Of a stretch of 64,000 bases of DNA, positions 36,771 to 45,860 are shown piece after piece. This DNA is from Duncaniella dubosii (lineage in GTDB: Bacteria; Bacteroidota; Bacteroidia; Bacteroidales; Muribaculaceae). The stretch is taken from assembly GCF_004803915.1 (NCBI RefSeq), contig NZ_CP039396.1:1364001-1428000 (forward strand), read 5' to 3'. How positions within the stretch are numbered: position 1 is the stretch's first letter; each line of letters begins with the position of its first letter. Both the position numbers and the translations under genes were made by a program. The notes beneath the pieces were generated by a model. That model did no database searches. It worked only from the letters and a program-made list of their open reading frames with translations, and was not told where the DNA came from.

Positions 36771-38429
36771 TTATTTCATGATTGCATCGGCGACGCGTCG
36801 GCCGAGTGTCTTTTTATCGAGCGGATGAATGTCGTTCCATTCGCCGAGATCGGAATTTCTGATGAGTGTTGCATTCGGAGTTTCCTCTGCGACTTCAGCC
36901 TGTACGCGACGCATTTCTGCCCAAGCCTTACGTCCGCCAGTGTCGGATGGATGTAGGAAATCGGCGAGTTCTACAATATAAAACGGCATCTCTGTATCGC
37001 CCGATGCCTTGCGCCAGTTGGAAATCATTGTTTTCAGCAACGCTCCATACTCATTGCGACGGCCTACGTTTGATTCGCCCTGATACCAGACAGTTCCTGC
37101 GACGGGGTAGTCTATTACCGGTGAAATCATTGCATTGTAGAGCACGGACGGTTTATAGCAATAGAATTCCATGCCCGGACCTTGTGGCATCTGCGCTCCG
37201 AGATGGTAGCGCCACTTGCCTTCAAGGCTTACAGATTCGTTTCCGACGATTATTTTATATGGTTTTTCAGCAACGAAATGGGGATTGCCGTTCTGGCTGA
37301 TGACGCGGACGGTGACATTGTTTGTCCCCTCATGGAGAACACCTGCCGGAATGTTGTAGATGCGTGGAGGATACTGATAGCCTGTCGTGCCTACAAAAGT
37401 ACCGTTGACATAGACCGAGTCGGCATCGACTATGCAACCTAAGCGGATTACGCCCGGTTTTCCTGCCATAGAGGCCGGAAGCTCGACATTCTTGCGCAGC
37501 CAGTGAGAGCCGTTGACCGGGTTAAGGCCGTCGTTGCTCCAGCGGTCTGTTCCGCGCCAAGTATTGTGAAGGTCGTCGCCGGTCACAGTTCCGTCTGTAA
37601 ATGTTCCGCTGATAAGATCTGTCTGCGCCCATGACGAATCATCGAATTCGGGAGCATACCACTTGATTTCAGCATGAAGGCCGGGATCGCCTGACCACAT
37701 CGCGGCATTCCAGCGTGAATAGTTCTCGCCTTCGAGACGCTTGATATTGTCGCGGTAAGAATCGTCGCTATATATGCGTTTTTCGTTGATTGCGCGCGGG
37801 AATGAAGAGAGAGCCGTTTCACTTATCCATGATTCAACCGGTGTGCCACCCCACGAGGCGTTGATTATTCCGACAGGCAAGCCTGTTTTTTCGTGAAGGG
37901 CTTTGGCGGTGAAGTAGGCGAGTGCAGAGAAATTCATTGCATCGTCATCGACAGATTTCCATGTGGTCGGACTCACGTCGTCGCGCTCGGTGGCAAAGTC
38001 GAATTCCTTTGGAACGACAAAATGCCGGATGTCTGCATTTTTGTAAGAAGCTATTTCCTCGGCAAACATATCGGTCACACGGTTGACCGGCAGCTCCATG
38101 TTGGACTGTCCGGAGCATAAAAGGACATCGCCTACGGCAACATTCGAGATGATTTTGTCGCCGACCTCGATGGTATAGGTACAGCCTGTCTTTAGCGCCG
38201 GTAGTGAGGCTGTCCAATGTCCTTCGGCGTCAGCCTTGACTGTGGTTTTGTTGCCTTTGATAACCTTCACGGTGATTTCCTCACCGGGATTGGCATATCC
38301 TCGCAGAGACAGTGGGCGGTCGCGTTGCACGACCATGCCGTCGGAATATATCCGGGGAAGTCTGACTTCGGCGTGTGCCGTCATCAGGCTAAAAACTGAT
38401 ATTATGCTTAAGGCGATGAATCGGGTCAT
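36771..38429 (-). CDS. sialate O-acetylesterase-type carbohydrate esterase
   Basis: 552 residues with a signal peptide (FIALSIISVFSLMTAHA). The SGNH-type esterase motifs are SGQSNMELPV (catalytic Ser), WGGTPVESWIS and WYQGESNVGRRNEY; a jelly-roll insert of about 150 residues (roughly 245-400, with NGSHWLRKNVELP) splits the esterase domain. C-terminal DIHPLDKKTLGRR supplies the catalytic Asp/His. In this locus the natural substrate is probably acetylated xylan rather than sialic acid; CE20-type xylan esterases share this architecture. It is the first gene of the locus and ends 43 bases before the symporter gene. Confidence 0.88.
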   Translation of the reverse strand: MTRFIALSIISVFSLMTAHAEVRLPRIYSDGMVVQRDRPLSLRGYANPGEEITVKVIKGNKTTVKADAEGHWTASLPALKTGCTYTIEVGDKIISNVAVGDVLLCSGQSNMELPVNRVTDMFAEEIASYKNADIRHFVVPKEFDFATERDDVSPTTWKSVDDDAMNFSALAYFTAKALHEKTGLPVGIINASWGGTPVESWISETALSSFPRAINEKRIYSDDSYRDNIKRLEGENYSRWNAAMWSGDPGLHAEIKWYAPEFDDSSWAQTDLISGTFTDGTVTGDDLHNTWRGTDRWSNDGLNPVNGSHWLRKNVELPASMAGKPGVIRLGCIVDADSVYVNGTFVGTTGYQYPPRIYNIPAGVLHEGTNNVTVRVISQNGNPHFVAEKPYKIIVGNESVSLEGKWRYHLGAQMPQGPGMEFYCYKPSVLYNAMISPVIDYPVAGTVWYQGESNVGRRNEYGALLKTMISNWRKASGDTEMPFYIVELADFLHPSDTGGRKAWAEMRRVQAEVAEETPNATLIRNSDLGEWNDIHPLDKKTLGRRVADAIMK

Positions 38430-39019
38430 GGTTTATGTTTGCAGTGATAAAGTTCGGTGGTATTATTTTTCGGAGGCGAAGATAGTTTATTTTGTTGAAA
38501 TGTGGATTCTTCCGGCGTTACATATCCGTATTGATATGTAACATATCACTCATATTCGTATAATTTTACGTGGAGAATTTCAAAATCGTCGACACCGATA
38601 CGGATGTGTCGCCCCTGATGGGTCTCATCGCCGTTGAGTGTGCGCACCCGCTTCCGGTTTCCATCGCTTTCGATTTCTATCTGTTCGACGGATGCGAGTC
38701 CTATGCGTTTCTCACGCCATCGGTCCGTGGATTCAGGCGTGCGGTCTTCTCCCGAAGCAAGAAATCCATCTTCGCCGAGAGTTTTTTCATATTGTCCGGA
38801 AGCATCCGAAGGTTCAAAAGCATATTCGGAATTTGCTCTAAAATGGGTATTACCGCCTTGGGATTTCTGTCAAAATATCACCTTAAATGTTGATTCAGAC
38901 CGTCAGATTTATATTTTTGGCGGTAAATAGTGCGGAACTACGACAGACCTTATTGTAATGGTAACGGCAAGCTTATTGTGATGATGACATATATTATTGC
39001 CGGTCTGCCGTAAAGAGTC
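38430..39019. other. intergenic stretch between the xylan locus and recQ
   Basis: About 590 bases without an intact gene. It holds the coding-like remnant at 38546-38869 on the minus strand. A plus-strand open frame at 38570-38893 (GTG start) is most likely its shadow. The part 38900-39019 shows nothing I can identify. Confidence 0.4.
38546..38869 (-). pseudogene. coding-like remnant without a start codon
   Basis: On the minus strand this frame is open for 107 codons after a TGA at 38872-38870 and ends with TGA at 38546, reading RKRVRTLNGDETHQGRHIRI and ILHVKLYEYE at the end. It has no ATG, GTG or TTG near its beginning. In the adjacent frame the first part also looks protein-like (MLLNLRMLPDNMKKLSAKMD). 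The two could be halves of one small gene joined by a one-base shift like the other broken genes here, or a decayed gene. Family not recognised. Confidence 0.25.
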
Positions 39020-39307
39020 CTATTTTTTAGTCCTTACATGGCAGCCGTCAATTATGATTTCGCCTGTGTCGGCGAGATGACGGATTTCTGCGATTATGTT
39101 TTCACGTTTTTCTGCAATGTCACGCAAAAGCGAGGTGACTTCACAGCCCTCAGGCTGGTTTGCGCGGTAGACGATGGTTTTGCGAAGGTTTTCACGGCTG
39201 TCGGCCGTCGGTCTGTTTTTTGGCCTACGGGCACGGCAGACATCACATTTGCCACAATCCTGCGGGTCTTTTTCTCCAAAGTAGCGCAGCATCCCTTTGC
39301 CCGGCAT
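39020..39307 (-). pseudogene. recQ: RecQ helicase, C-terminal fragment after frameshift
   Basis: In the shifted frame the sequence runs GMLRYFGEKDPQDCGKCDVC, the zinc-binding cysteines of RecQ, then a winged-helix-like region (EVTSLLRDIAEKRENIIAEI) and a normal stop. Restoring one G in the G-run at 39293-39295 (minus strand) gives ECRAKGMLRYFGE, joining it to the main part. Confidence 0.85.
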
Positions 39308-40920
39308 TCTGTGGCCGAGAAGACAAACTCTTTCATTGCGTCAAGGCGCACGCGCATGCGCTCCCGTTGATGTTCGTAGACTTCAAGAGGAAGTATGACA
39401 TGTTTCGGGAGTTCACGGGAAGTCGTATAATATATATAAGGTGTAGTCCGCCTCGGGATGTAGTGGATGGCGTGAAGCCGCGTGAGATAGAGGAGAGTCT
39501 GGTAGACTGTCTCGGTCGACAGCATTGTCGAGCGTGCGATGGTCAGCTCGCTTATGGGGACATAGTCGGCAAACAGGCCGGTGTAGGTGCGCAGTATACA
39601 TTGAAACACCTCCTCGGCATCAGTTGTCATTTCAAGGCCATACAGTTCTTCCTTTTTCATGATAATCATGAGGCGGGAGGTTGATGTTGTCTCCTCGATG
39701 TATTCGATGTAGCCTGCGCGGCTTAACAGATGCAAGGCGCTTTGCGTCGGAATCGGTGGAAGGGAATATGTGTGGCAGAAGTTTTCGAGGCTGAATTCAT
39801 AAAGCTGGCCGTAGCCGTCGCCTACAGCAACGTTGAGGAAGTTGCCCGCCAGCTCATACACATGGCTTATGAAGTCTTTCTCGGGGAAACTTTCGCTTAG
39901 TCGGCGCGAAAGTGTCGCTTTGTCGCGCGATGACGCGATCACGACTGCAAACGATTCTTTCCCGTCGCGTCCGGCACGTCCGGCTTCCTGATAATACTCT
40001 TCGAGCGACGAAGGAAGGTCGTAGTGAACCACCGTCCTGACATCAGGTTTGTCTATGCCCATTCCGAATGCGTTTGTCGCTACGATTACACGTATATGGT
40101 CATTTTTCCATGCGTTCTGGCGCAGTTCCTTGTCCTCAGGGGCAAGACCGGCATGATAGTAGTCGGCGCTTATGCCTTCCCTCGTGAGCAGCTGGGCTAT
40201 TTCGCGGCATCTGCGTCGCGAGCGGACATAGACTATCGCGCAGCCCGATGTGGCGTTTAGCACACGAAGCAGCGTTTCCTCCTTGAAGTCGGCATAGCGG
40301 ACGATGTATGATAGGTTTTCGCGTGTAAATGAACGAGCAAACACTCTCGGCTCTCTGAACCGGAGGCTGCGCATGATGTCGGCGGTCACCTCCGGGGTTG
40401 CCGATGCGGTCAGTGCGAGGATAGGCACATGCTCGCCTGTGATTTCGCGGAGCTTGGCAACTTTGAGATATGACGGGCGAAAATCGTAGCCCCACTGTGA
40501 GATACAGTGAGCTTCGTCGACCACTATGAGACTCACGTCCATGCTGCGGAGTTCGGCAATGAAATTGTCGTTTTGTAGACGTTCGGGGGAGACGTAGACG
40601 AGTTTGACTTTCCCAAGGCGGCATCGTGTCAGTCCGAGGTTGGCTTCGCGCCGTGTAAGGCCGGAGTGGAAGTAGACTGCTCTGATGTCGCGGTTCTTCA
40701 GATTGTCGACCTGATCCTTCATCAGTGATATCAGGGGTGTCACTACAATGGTAAGTCCCGGCAGCAGAAGCGCCGGGACTTGAAATGTGATGGACTTGCC
40801 TCCGCCAGTCGGCAGAAGTCCGAGCGTGTCATGTCCGTCGAGCACGGAATCAATGATTTCGCGTTGCATCGGCCTGAACGCATCGTAGCCCCAATATTGT
40901 TTCAGTATGCTCAGAGGCAT
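39094..40920 (-). CDS. recQ: ATP-dependent DNA helicase RecQ, main part (frameshifted)
   Basis: 608 residues in this frame, of which the last ~66 are out of frame; joined to the 3' fragment the protein is about 633 residues, a normal RecQ. Helicase motifs are intact: FRPMQREIIDSVLDGHDTLGLLPTGGGKS (motifs 0 and I), VVDEAHCISQWGYDFRPSY (II with the RecQ-specific loop), LTASATPEV (III), ATNAFGMGIDKPDVR (V) and QEAGRAGRDG (VI). It unwinds DNA 3'-5' in repair and recombination. It begins 37 bases after the end of recJ on the same strand, so the two repair genes likely form an operon. Confidence 0.93.
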   Translation of the reverse strand: MPLSILKQYWGYDAFRPMQREIIDSVLDGHDTLGLLPTGGGKSITFQVPALLLPGLTIVVTPLISLMKDQVDNLKNRDIRAVYFHSGLTRREANLGLTRCRLGKVKLVYVSPERLQNDNFIAELRSMDVSLIVVDEAHCISQWGYDFRPSYLKVAKLREITGEHVPILALTASATPEVTADIMRSLRFREPRVFARSFTRENLSYIVRYADFKEETLLRVLNATSGCAIVYVRSRRRCREIAQLLTREGISADYYHAGLAPEDKELRQNAWKNDHIRVIVATNAFGMGIDKPDVRTVVHYDLPSSLEEYYQEAGRAGRDGKESFAVVIASSRDKATLSRRLSESFPEKDFISHVYELAGNFLNVAVGDGYGQLYEFSLENFCHTYSLPPIPTQSALHLLSRAGYIEYIEETTSTSRLMIIMKKEELYGLEMTTDAEEVFQCILRTYTGLFADYVPISELTIARSTMLSTETVYQTLLYLTRLHAIHYIPRRTTPYIYYTTSRELPKHVILPLEVYEHQRERMRVRLDAMKEFVFSATECRAKGCCATLEKKTRRIVANVMSAVPVGQKTDRRPTAVKTFAKPSSTAQTSLRAVKSPRFCVTLQKNVKT

Positions 40921-40957
40921 AGGTCTGTGGCGAAGATCGGTTTTCGTGAGGACTGTT

Positions 40958-42679
40958 TCAGTCGAGATGTATTGCCTTGACGAAAAGCTGGATGGCAGAT
41001 CCTCCTTTGTGCTTGTTTTCCTCGATAGTGTAGCAGATGCTGAACGGTTTGCCTGAATGGATATGGTCGAACAGCTGTGCGCTGTTGAACACTATTCCGT
41101 TCATTACCTTTCCGCATGTCGGGTCTACAAGGTCAAGTTTGATGTGCTCGCTGTGGCGGCCGACGAGTTTCGATGTGCCGAAATCAGTGACATTCCGTGT
41201 GCAGAAGACCGGTTTATTGTTGCCCAGGCCGAAGGGATTGAACTGTTTGAGAAGACCGAGAAACTCCGGAGTGATTTCAGAGAATGTCAGATAGGAGTCA
41301 ATGTCGAGCTGCGGGGTGAGCTGGTCGGGGCGAATGTTGTCGCTGACAAACTGCTCGAAGCGCCGGGTGAATTCAGGGATATTCTCTTCCTTCAGTGACA
41401 GTCCTACTGCATATGTATGGCCTCCGAAATTCTCAAGAAGGTCGCGGACCGATTCGACAGCACGATAGACGTCAAATCCCTGTACCGAGCGCGACGAGCC
41501 TGTCGCCACGCCGTTTGAATAGGTCAGCACGACCGATGGCTTGTAATAAAGCTCTGTCAGTCGTGATGCGACAATACCGATGATTCCTTTATGCCAGTTC
41601 TTGTTATAGATGACAATTGATTTTTTGTCTGATAGCGTCTCGCTCTGTTCTTCAAGGATGGCGTTGGCTTCGTCGGTAATCTGCTTGTCAAGTTCTTTTC
41701 GGTCCTGATTATAGCGGTCGATTTCCTTTGCACGGGCATAGGCATCGGGTATGTCGCGCGACACGAGCAGGTCGACGGCCTCTTTTCCGCTCTGCATTCG
41801 GCCGGAGGCATTGATGCGCGGACCGATTTTGAAAATCACATCGCTGATGGTGATTTCGCGTGATGCAAGCCCGCAGATTCGGATGATGGCCCGCAGTCCC
41901 ATGTTGGGATTGGAGTTGAGACGCTTCAGTCCGTGGTAGGCCATGATGCGGTTTTCGCCGACCATCGGAACGATGTCGGCTGCGATGGATACGGCCACAA
42001 GATCGAGCATCCCTTCCAGATCGGTGCATCCGAGTCCGTTGGAGATTGCAAACGCCTGCATGAATTTATAGCCCACGCCACATCCCGAAAGATGGGGGCA
42101 TGGATAAGGACTCCCTTCGAGTTTGGGATTAAGTATGGCCACTGCCGGCGGAAGAGTCTCGTCGGGCACGTGGTGGTCGCAGATTATAAAGTCGATGCCC
42201 AGAGAGCGGGCATATTCTATCTCTTCGGTCGCCTTGATGCCGCAATCAAGGATAATGAAGAGCTTGACCCCTTGACGGGCAGCCATGTCTATGGTAGCCT
42301 TCGATATACCATATCCGTCCTCGTTGCGCGTCGGGATAAGGTAGTCTATATGGGAGTAGAAATTGCGCAGGTATTTATAGACGAGTGCGACGGCGGTTGT
42401 TCCGTCGACGTCATAATCACCATAGACAATAATCTGCTCCTTTGACCCCATGGCACGGTTAAGCCTGTGGACGGCTTTGTCCATGTCGGGCATTAGGAAC
42501 GGGTCGTGCATATCCTTCAGCGACGGGTGGAAAAATTTTTCCGCCTCCTCGACAGAGGAAATGCCCCGTTGCACCAGCAGCTCGCTAATGGGCGGTACGC
42601 CGGCATAGCGCTTGGCCAGACCGGACTCCACTTCTTGTTCGTCGGATGTAAGGGGACAGTAATTCCATTTACTTGTCAT
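40958..42679 (-). CDS. recJ: single-stranded-DNA-specific exonuclease RecJ
   Basis: 573 residues. The DHH phosphoesterase motifs are present in order: VYGDYDVDGTTA, FIILDCGIKA, ICDHHVPDE, FKIGPRINASGRM, then the DHHA1 region WHKGIIGIVASRL, GSSRSVQGFDV and ENFGGHTYAVGLSL. RecJ degrades single-stranded DNA 5'-3', acting in repair together with RecQ, its downstream neighbour. A ~200-base leader with a strongly structured segment lies upstream. Confidence 0.96.
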   Translation of the reverse strand: MTSKWNYCPLTSDEQEVESGLAKRYAGVPPISELLVQRGISSVEEAEKFFHPSLKDMHDPFLMPDMDKAVHRLNRAMGSKEQIIVYGDYDVDGTTAVALVYKYLRNFYSHIDYLIPTRNEDGYGISKATIDMAARQGVKLFIILDCGIKATEEIEYARSLGIDFIICDHHVPDETLPPAVAILNPKLEGSPYPCPHLSGCGVGYKFMQAFAISNGLGCTDLEGMLDLVAVSIAADIVPMVGENRIMAYHGLKRLNSNPNMGLRAIIRICGLASREITISDVIFKIGPRINASGRMQSGKEAVDLLVSRDIPDAYARAKEIDRYNQDRKELDKQITDEANAILEEQSETLSDKKSIVIYNKNWHKGIIGIVASRLTELYYKPSVVLTYSNGVATGSSRSVQGFDVYRAVESVRDLLENFGGHTYAVGLSLKEENIPEFTRRFEQFVSDNIRPDQLTPQLDIDSYLTFSEITPEFLGLLKQFNPFGLGNNKPVFCTRNVTDFGTSKLVGRHSEHIKLDLVDPTCGKVMNGIVFNSAQLFDHIHSGKPFSICYTIEENKHKGGSAIQLFVKAIHLD

Positions 42680-42784
42680 TTATGTTGTTTCTTTTTTATT
42701 TCAAAAGAAGGCGGGAACGGGTCAATGGCTTATATGCCAGACCCATATAGAGGAAAAGAGGAAAAAACACTGAGGAGGTTGGAT

Positions 42785-42880
42785 ATCAGGGTAAAATTGG
42801 TAATCGGACACACCGTGCCCGTTCCGGCTTGTAAGCGTCGGAGACCGCTTTGTCTCCAACAAGGCACTATTACCCTACTA
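42785..42880 (-). ncRNA. structured RNA candidate upstream of recJ
   Basis: Read on the minus strand, an outer stem AGGGTAA/TTACCCT (42876-42870 with 42794-42788) encloses GTGCC/GGCAC, CTTGT/ACAAG (42863-42859 with 42833-42829) and an apical hairpin GGAGAC-AAAGCG-GTCTCC. GGTAAT and ATTACC provide an alternative pairing. A TACTTTTG promoter element lies directly upstream (42892-42885), so transcription would begin just before the first stem, and a T-run follows about 30 bases after the last. It may be a separate small RNA or the recJ leader; it does not match SRP RNA, and I cannot assign an Rfam family. Confidence 0.5.
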
Positions 42881-42884
42881 TTTG

Positions 42885-42892
42885 CAAAAGTA
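42885..42892 (-). promoter_or_regulatory. -7 element upstream of the structured RNA and recJ
   Basis: TACTTTTG on the minus strand fits TAnnTTTG. No exact TTG is found 19-21 bases upstream, so strength is uncertain. Confidence 0.45.
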
Positions 42893-42967
42893 CGCAGAAT
42901 ATTTGGATAAATTGCCATAAGAAATGTTATTTATTTTGAAAACCTGTCTGCTCTATGGTAAAAGGAA

Positions 42968-43022
42968 AACGGATTCTTCATCATCAGTTCGAACCGATTG
43001 TCGCGATGGTGAAGAATCCGTT
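42968..43022 (-). terminator. terminator after the tandem DUF1593 genes
   Basis: AACGGATTCTTCA (42968-42980) and TGAAGAATCCGTT (43010-43022) form a perfect 13-bp stem, 25 bases after the stop of the minus-strand gene at 43047; the minus strand then continues with TTTTCCTTTT. Confidence 0.7.
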
Positions 43023-43046
43023 AATGAATAAAATCTGTATGGGGTA

Positions 43047-44393
43047 TTATTTTACTTCTATGATAGCCCGTCGGTAGGAGCTTAGTTTAGGTGTTCCTGA
43101 ATCGGAGACGGTAAGAATGATATGGATATTTTTGCCGGCGGCGTCATGCGGGATTGTAATTAAACAACTACTATTTTCTATTCCGTCAATTTTGACGTTC
43201 TTTTTGTAGCTGCTTGGTCCGTCATATTTGAACCATCGATAGGTGAGGGCATCACCATCCGGATCGGAGCTTCCGAAGGCGTCAAGCTTTAGTTTTTTAC
43301 CTGCCTTGGCTTTGAGGATAAGAGGAGCTAAACTCCGTTTGCCGTTCAGTATTGCAGTCGGGTGATGATTGGCATCCTTGAATAGAGGAGTGACAGACCA
43401 TATCATGCGTGCGGCAAAATCGTTGTATAGCTCTTCTTTCCATAGATTTATGGCGTTGACTCCCTCCGGAGCTGATCCATACATATAATAATCGTCGTAG
43501 ATAGCTTCATCCTTCCCGCTTTTTACAATGAAGTCCATTCCTCTGATATTACGGCATTTTTCCTGGTCGAAGCGTCCTCCCCATCCTCCATAGTCAGGAT
43601 GTTCCGGCGTATTTAATCCATTTGCGCAAAGGTAGAGGAATGCCGGGGAATCGCCTTCTGTCGCCCAGATTCTGTCAGGATAAATTGCACCGAAACTTCC
43701 ACGGTTTTGTATGTTGTTTTTAGTCCAATTGTCATCCGGTGCCCAACCGTATATTTTGTCGTTGCGTATATATGTTATGCGGGGGAAATTTTTAGCTATC
43801 CATGCACCGGCATCATCTTGTCCGAGAACATCGTAAATACGAATTTTAGAACTGAATCTTTCAAAATCTTTTTCAGAACGTGTATTCTTTACTTTCCATA
43901 TTGCCTGTGCGATTGTATTCATGCCTCCCCATGCCGTAAGCCATATCGGGCGCGGATCGTCTTTGTCAACTGCTTTTATTATCAGTTCAGAACCCGGAGA
44001 GTCTTTTCCTTCTCCGATTCCTGAAACATGAGGTTTGCTCTGTCCTCTGACTATTAGCGGATAGAGGACTTCCGGGCTTGGATAAGATTTGGAGTGTTCG
44101 CGCAAGTTTTCGTATACGTTGGCATAGGCATCCACAATCTCACGTATTTTTGAAGTATTGTCAGGAGTCTCTACCCACGAGGGGGAGCTTATGATACCTT
44201 CTAAGTCAATGCCATCTGCGCACGTTAGCAAATGGATTAGGGATTGGGTATCATCAGGATCAGCACCACCGAGGTCAGTAGTTACAATGAGCCTTGCCTT
44301 GTCGGAATTGTTGTTTGCAGTTTTGACTGTCTTTCCATTGGTGATTAACGTGACAAGGATAAGAAAAAATGTGAATATGTAGCGCATAGTCAT
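43047..44393 (-). CDS. DUF1593 protein (nucleoside hydrolase-like), secreted, copy 2
   Basis: 448 residues with a signal peptide (IFTFFLILVTLITNGK). RLIVTTDLGGADPDDTQSLIHLL resembles the Asp-rich N-terminal motif of nucleoside hydrolases; WLTAWGGMNTIAQAI is the family's second conserved stretch. The C-terminal ~90 residues (KAGKKLKLDAFGSSDPDGDALTYRW) are an Ig-like/cadherin-like domain. DUF1593 proteins are linked to polysaccharide breakdown (Sde0182 was described as cellulose-binding), but the substrate is unknown. It starts one base after the stop of its paralogue upstream, so the two are translated together. Confidence 0.88.
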   Translation of the reverse strand: MTMRYIFTFFLILVTLITNGKTVKTANNNSDKARLIVTTDLGGADPDDTQSLIHLLTCADGIDLEGIISSPSWVETPDNTSKIREIVDAYANVYENLREHSKSYPSPEVLYPLIVRGQSKPHVSGIGEGKDSPGSELIIKAVDKDDPRPIWLTAWGGMNTIAQAIWKVKNTRSEKDFERFSSKIRIYDVLGQDDAGAWIAKNFPRITYIRNDKIYGWAPDDNWTKNNIQNRGSFGAIYPDRIWATEGDSPAFLYLCANGLNTPEHPDYGGWGGRFDQEKCRNIRGMDFIVKSGKDEAIYDDYYMYGSAPEGVNAINLWKEELYNDFAARMIWSVTPLFKDANHHPTAILNGKRSLAPLILKAKAGKKLKLDAFGSSDPDGDALTYRWFKYDGPSSYKKNVKIDGIENSSCLITIPHDAAGKNIHIILTVSDSGTPKLSSYRRAIIEVK

Positions 44394-44394
44394 A

Positions 44395-45813
44395 TTATTT
44401 TACGTTTATTATCACTCTTCTATAGCTCTTGAGATTGAAATTCCCGTCATCAGTGACTTCGCAAATTATATGGATGCTTTTTCCGCTGTCGCCGGCTGGA
44501 ATTAATAGTGATGCTGTGGCTGTGTGAGCATCCTTGACTACAGCTTTCCCGTCATAGTTGCTTGCCTCAGGTAGAATCCACCATTTTATCTTCAGATTAT
44601 CATTGTCCGGGTCATAAGATTTTGAGGCATCCAGCCGGACACTCCTGTTTTCAGCTGATTTGATGATAACCGGGTCGAGACCTTTTTGTCCGTTGACGAT
44701 GACTATTGGATTTCTGTTTCCTTTTCCCGTTGCAGCCCATTCCATTCGTGCCGCAAAGTTATTGAAGATTGATGGATAGAAATATTCTTCATACTTCCGG
44801 GATATTTTAGAAACATCTTCCGATGTGTTATTATAGCATACGGTGCTTTTGTCATTGGATAATGACTTTTTGAAATATCCGCCATAGCTTCCCTGTGCCG
44901 GGTCTTCCGGATTACTCAGTCCTACAGGCATGATGTAGAAAAAAGACGGGCTGTCTCCCTCGACGCCCCATTTATAGTGGGGATATACAGAGCCGAGGTT
45001 GCCTTTGCCTTGTATATGTGTCTCATAATCTTTCCAGTGAGACGCTCCGATATAGTTTTGAGAGAGCCATGCGCTTTCATCCCATATAAACATTAAACGC
45101 TCGCCGAAATTTTCTCTCATCCATTTGTGGGAGCTAAGCTGATGTTGCTCCCGCTGTCCCCAGTCAACATCCTGATCGGTTATTGAATAGATTCTTATTT
45201 TATCAACAAATTTTTCCAGACGTTTACTGTCACCATCGTTTTTTATCTTCCATAAGGCTTGTGCAACTGTATTCCCTCCGCCCCAGACAAGAATCCAGAT
45301 TGACCGTGAATCTTTTTCCTCAGCAAGCTTTATCAATAGTTCTGATCCGGGAGAATCGTTGTCCTTTCCAAGTTTGTCGACTCCGAGAGACCGACTTCCC
45401 ATCATAGTACGTTTTCTCAGGTATGTCGCGCTTGGCCAGTAGCCAATATTTTGGGTCTGTTCCTCTTTTGTGATTGACTTGAATTCGGTCTGGTCGGAAC
45501 GCCGCATGAGGTTAGGCAAGTCTTTTTCGTAGGCGTCAATAACCTCATTGGCGAATTTAGCCCATTCGACCGGATAAGTTCCACCGCTGCTATTCCATCC
45601 GCCACTTGTAATTATTGCTTCTATTTCAAAAAGATCAGCATGGGAAAGAAGCCGGACTAAAGATTCCATGTCATCGGCCTCTACATCGGCCGGAGCGATA
45701 TCGGTGAGGACTACGATTCTTGGTTTAGGTGTATTGTCGATAGACGGTGTTACGGCTTTAGCCGTGAATATCGAAACTGATAAAGACAGTAGGAAGGTGA
45801 TAAAATTTTTCAT
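44395..45813 (-). CDS. DUF1593 protein (nucleoside hydrolase-like), secreted, copy 1
   Basis: 472 residues with a signal peptide (FITFLLSLSVSIFTAKA). It has the same plan as the next gene: PRIVVLTDIAPADVEADDMESLVRLL, WILVWGGGNTVAQAL and a C-terminal Ig-like domain (VRLDASKSYDPDNDNLKIKWW). The two proteins are clear paralogues yet well diverged. Sequence composition is AT-richer than the neighbouring genes, which may mean a later acquisition. A good promoter lies 48 bases upstream. Confidence 0.88.
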   Translation of the reverse strand: MKNFITFLLSLSVSIFTAKAVTPSIDNTPKPRIVVLTDIAPADVEADDMESLVRLLSHADLFEIEAIITSGGWNSSGGTYPVEWAKFANEVIDAYEKDLPNLMRRSDQTEFKSITKEEQTQNIGYWPSATYLRKRTMMGSRSLGVDKLGKDNDSPGSELLIKLAEEKDSRSIWILVWGGGNTVAQALWKIKNDGDSKRLEKFVDKIRIYSITDQDVDWGQREQHQLSSHKWMRENFGERLMFIWDESAWLSQNYIGASHWKDYETHIQGKGNLGSVYPHYKWGVEGDSPSFFYIMPVGLSNPEDPAQGSYGGYFKKSLSNDKSTVCYNNTSEDVSKISRKYEEYFYPSIFNNFAARMEWAATGKGNRNPIVIVNGQKGLDPVIIKSAENRSVRLDASKSYDPDNDNLKIKWWILPEASNYDGKAVVKDAHTATASLLIPAGDSGKSIHIICEVTDDGNFNLKSYRRVIINVK

Positions 45814-45860
45814 GTTTCGGATTATTAGAAATTATGATCATAACTTGCTTTGCATCATTG

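Noticed and set aside
38570..38893. Plus-strand 107-codon open frame with GTG start
   Set aside because: Opposite a minus-strand stretch with better coding character; no recognisable domain.
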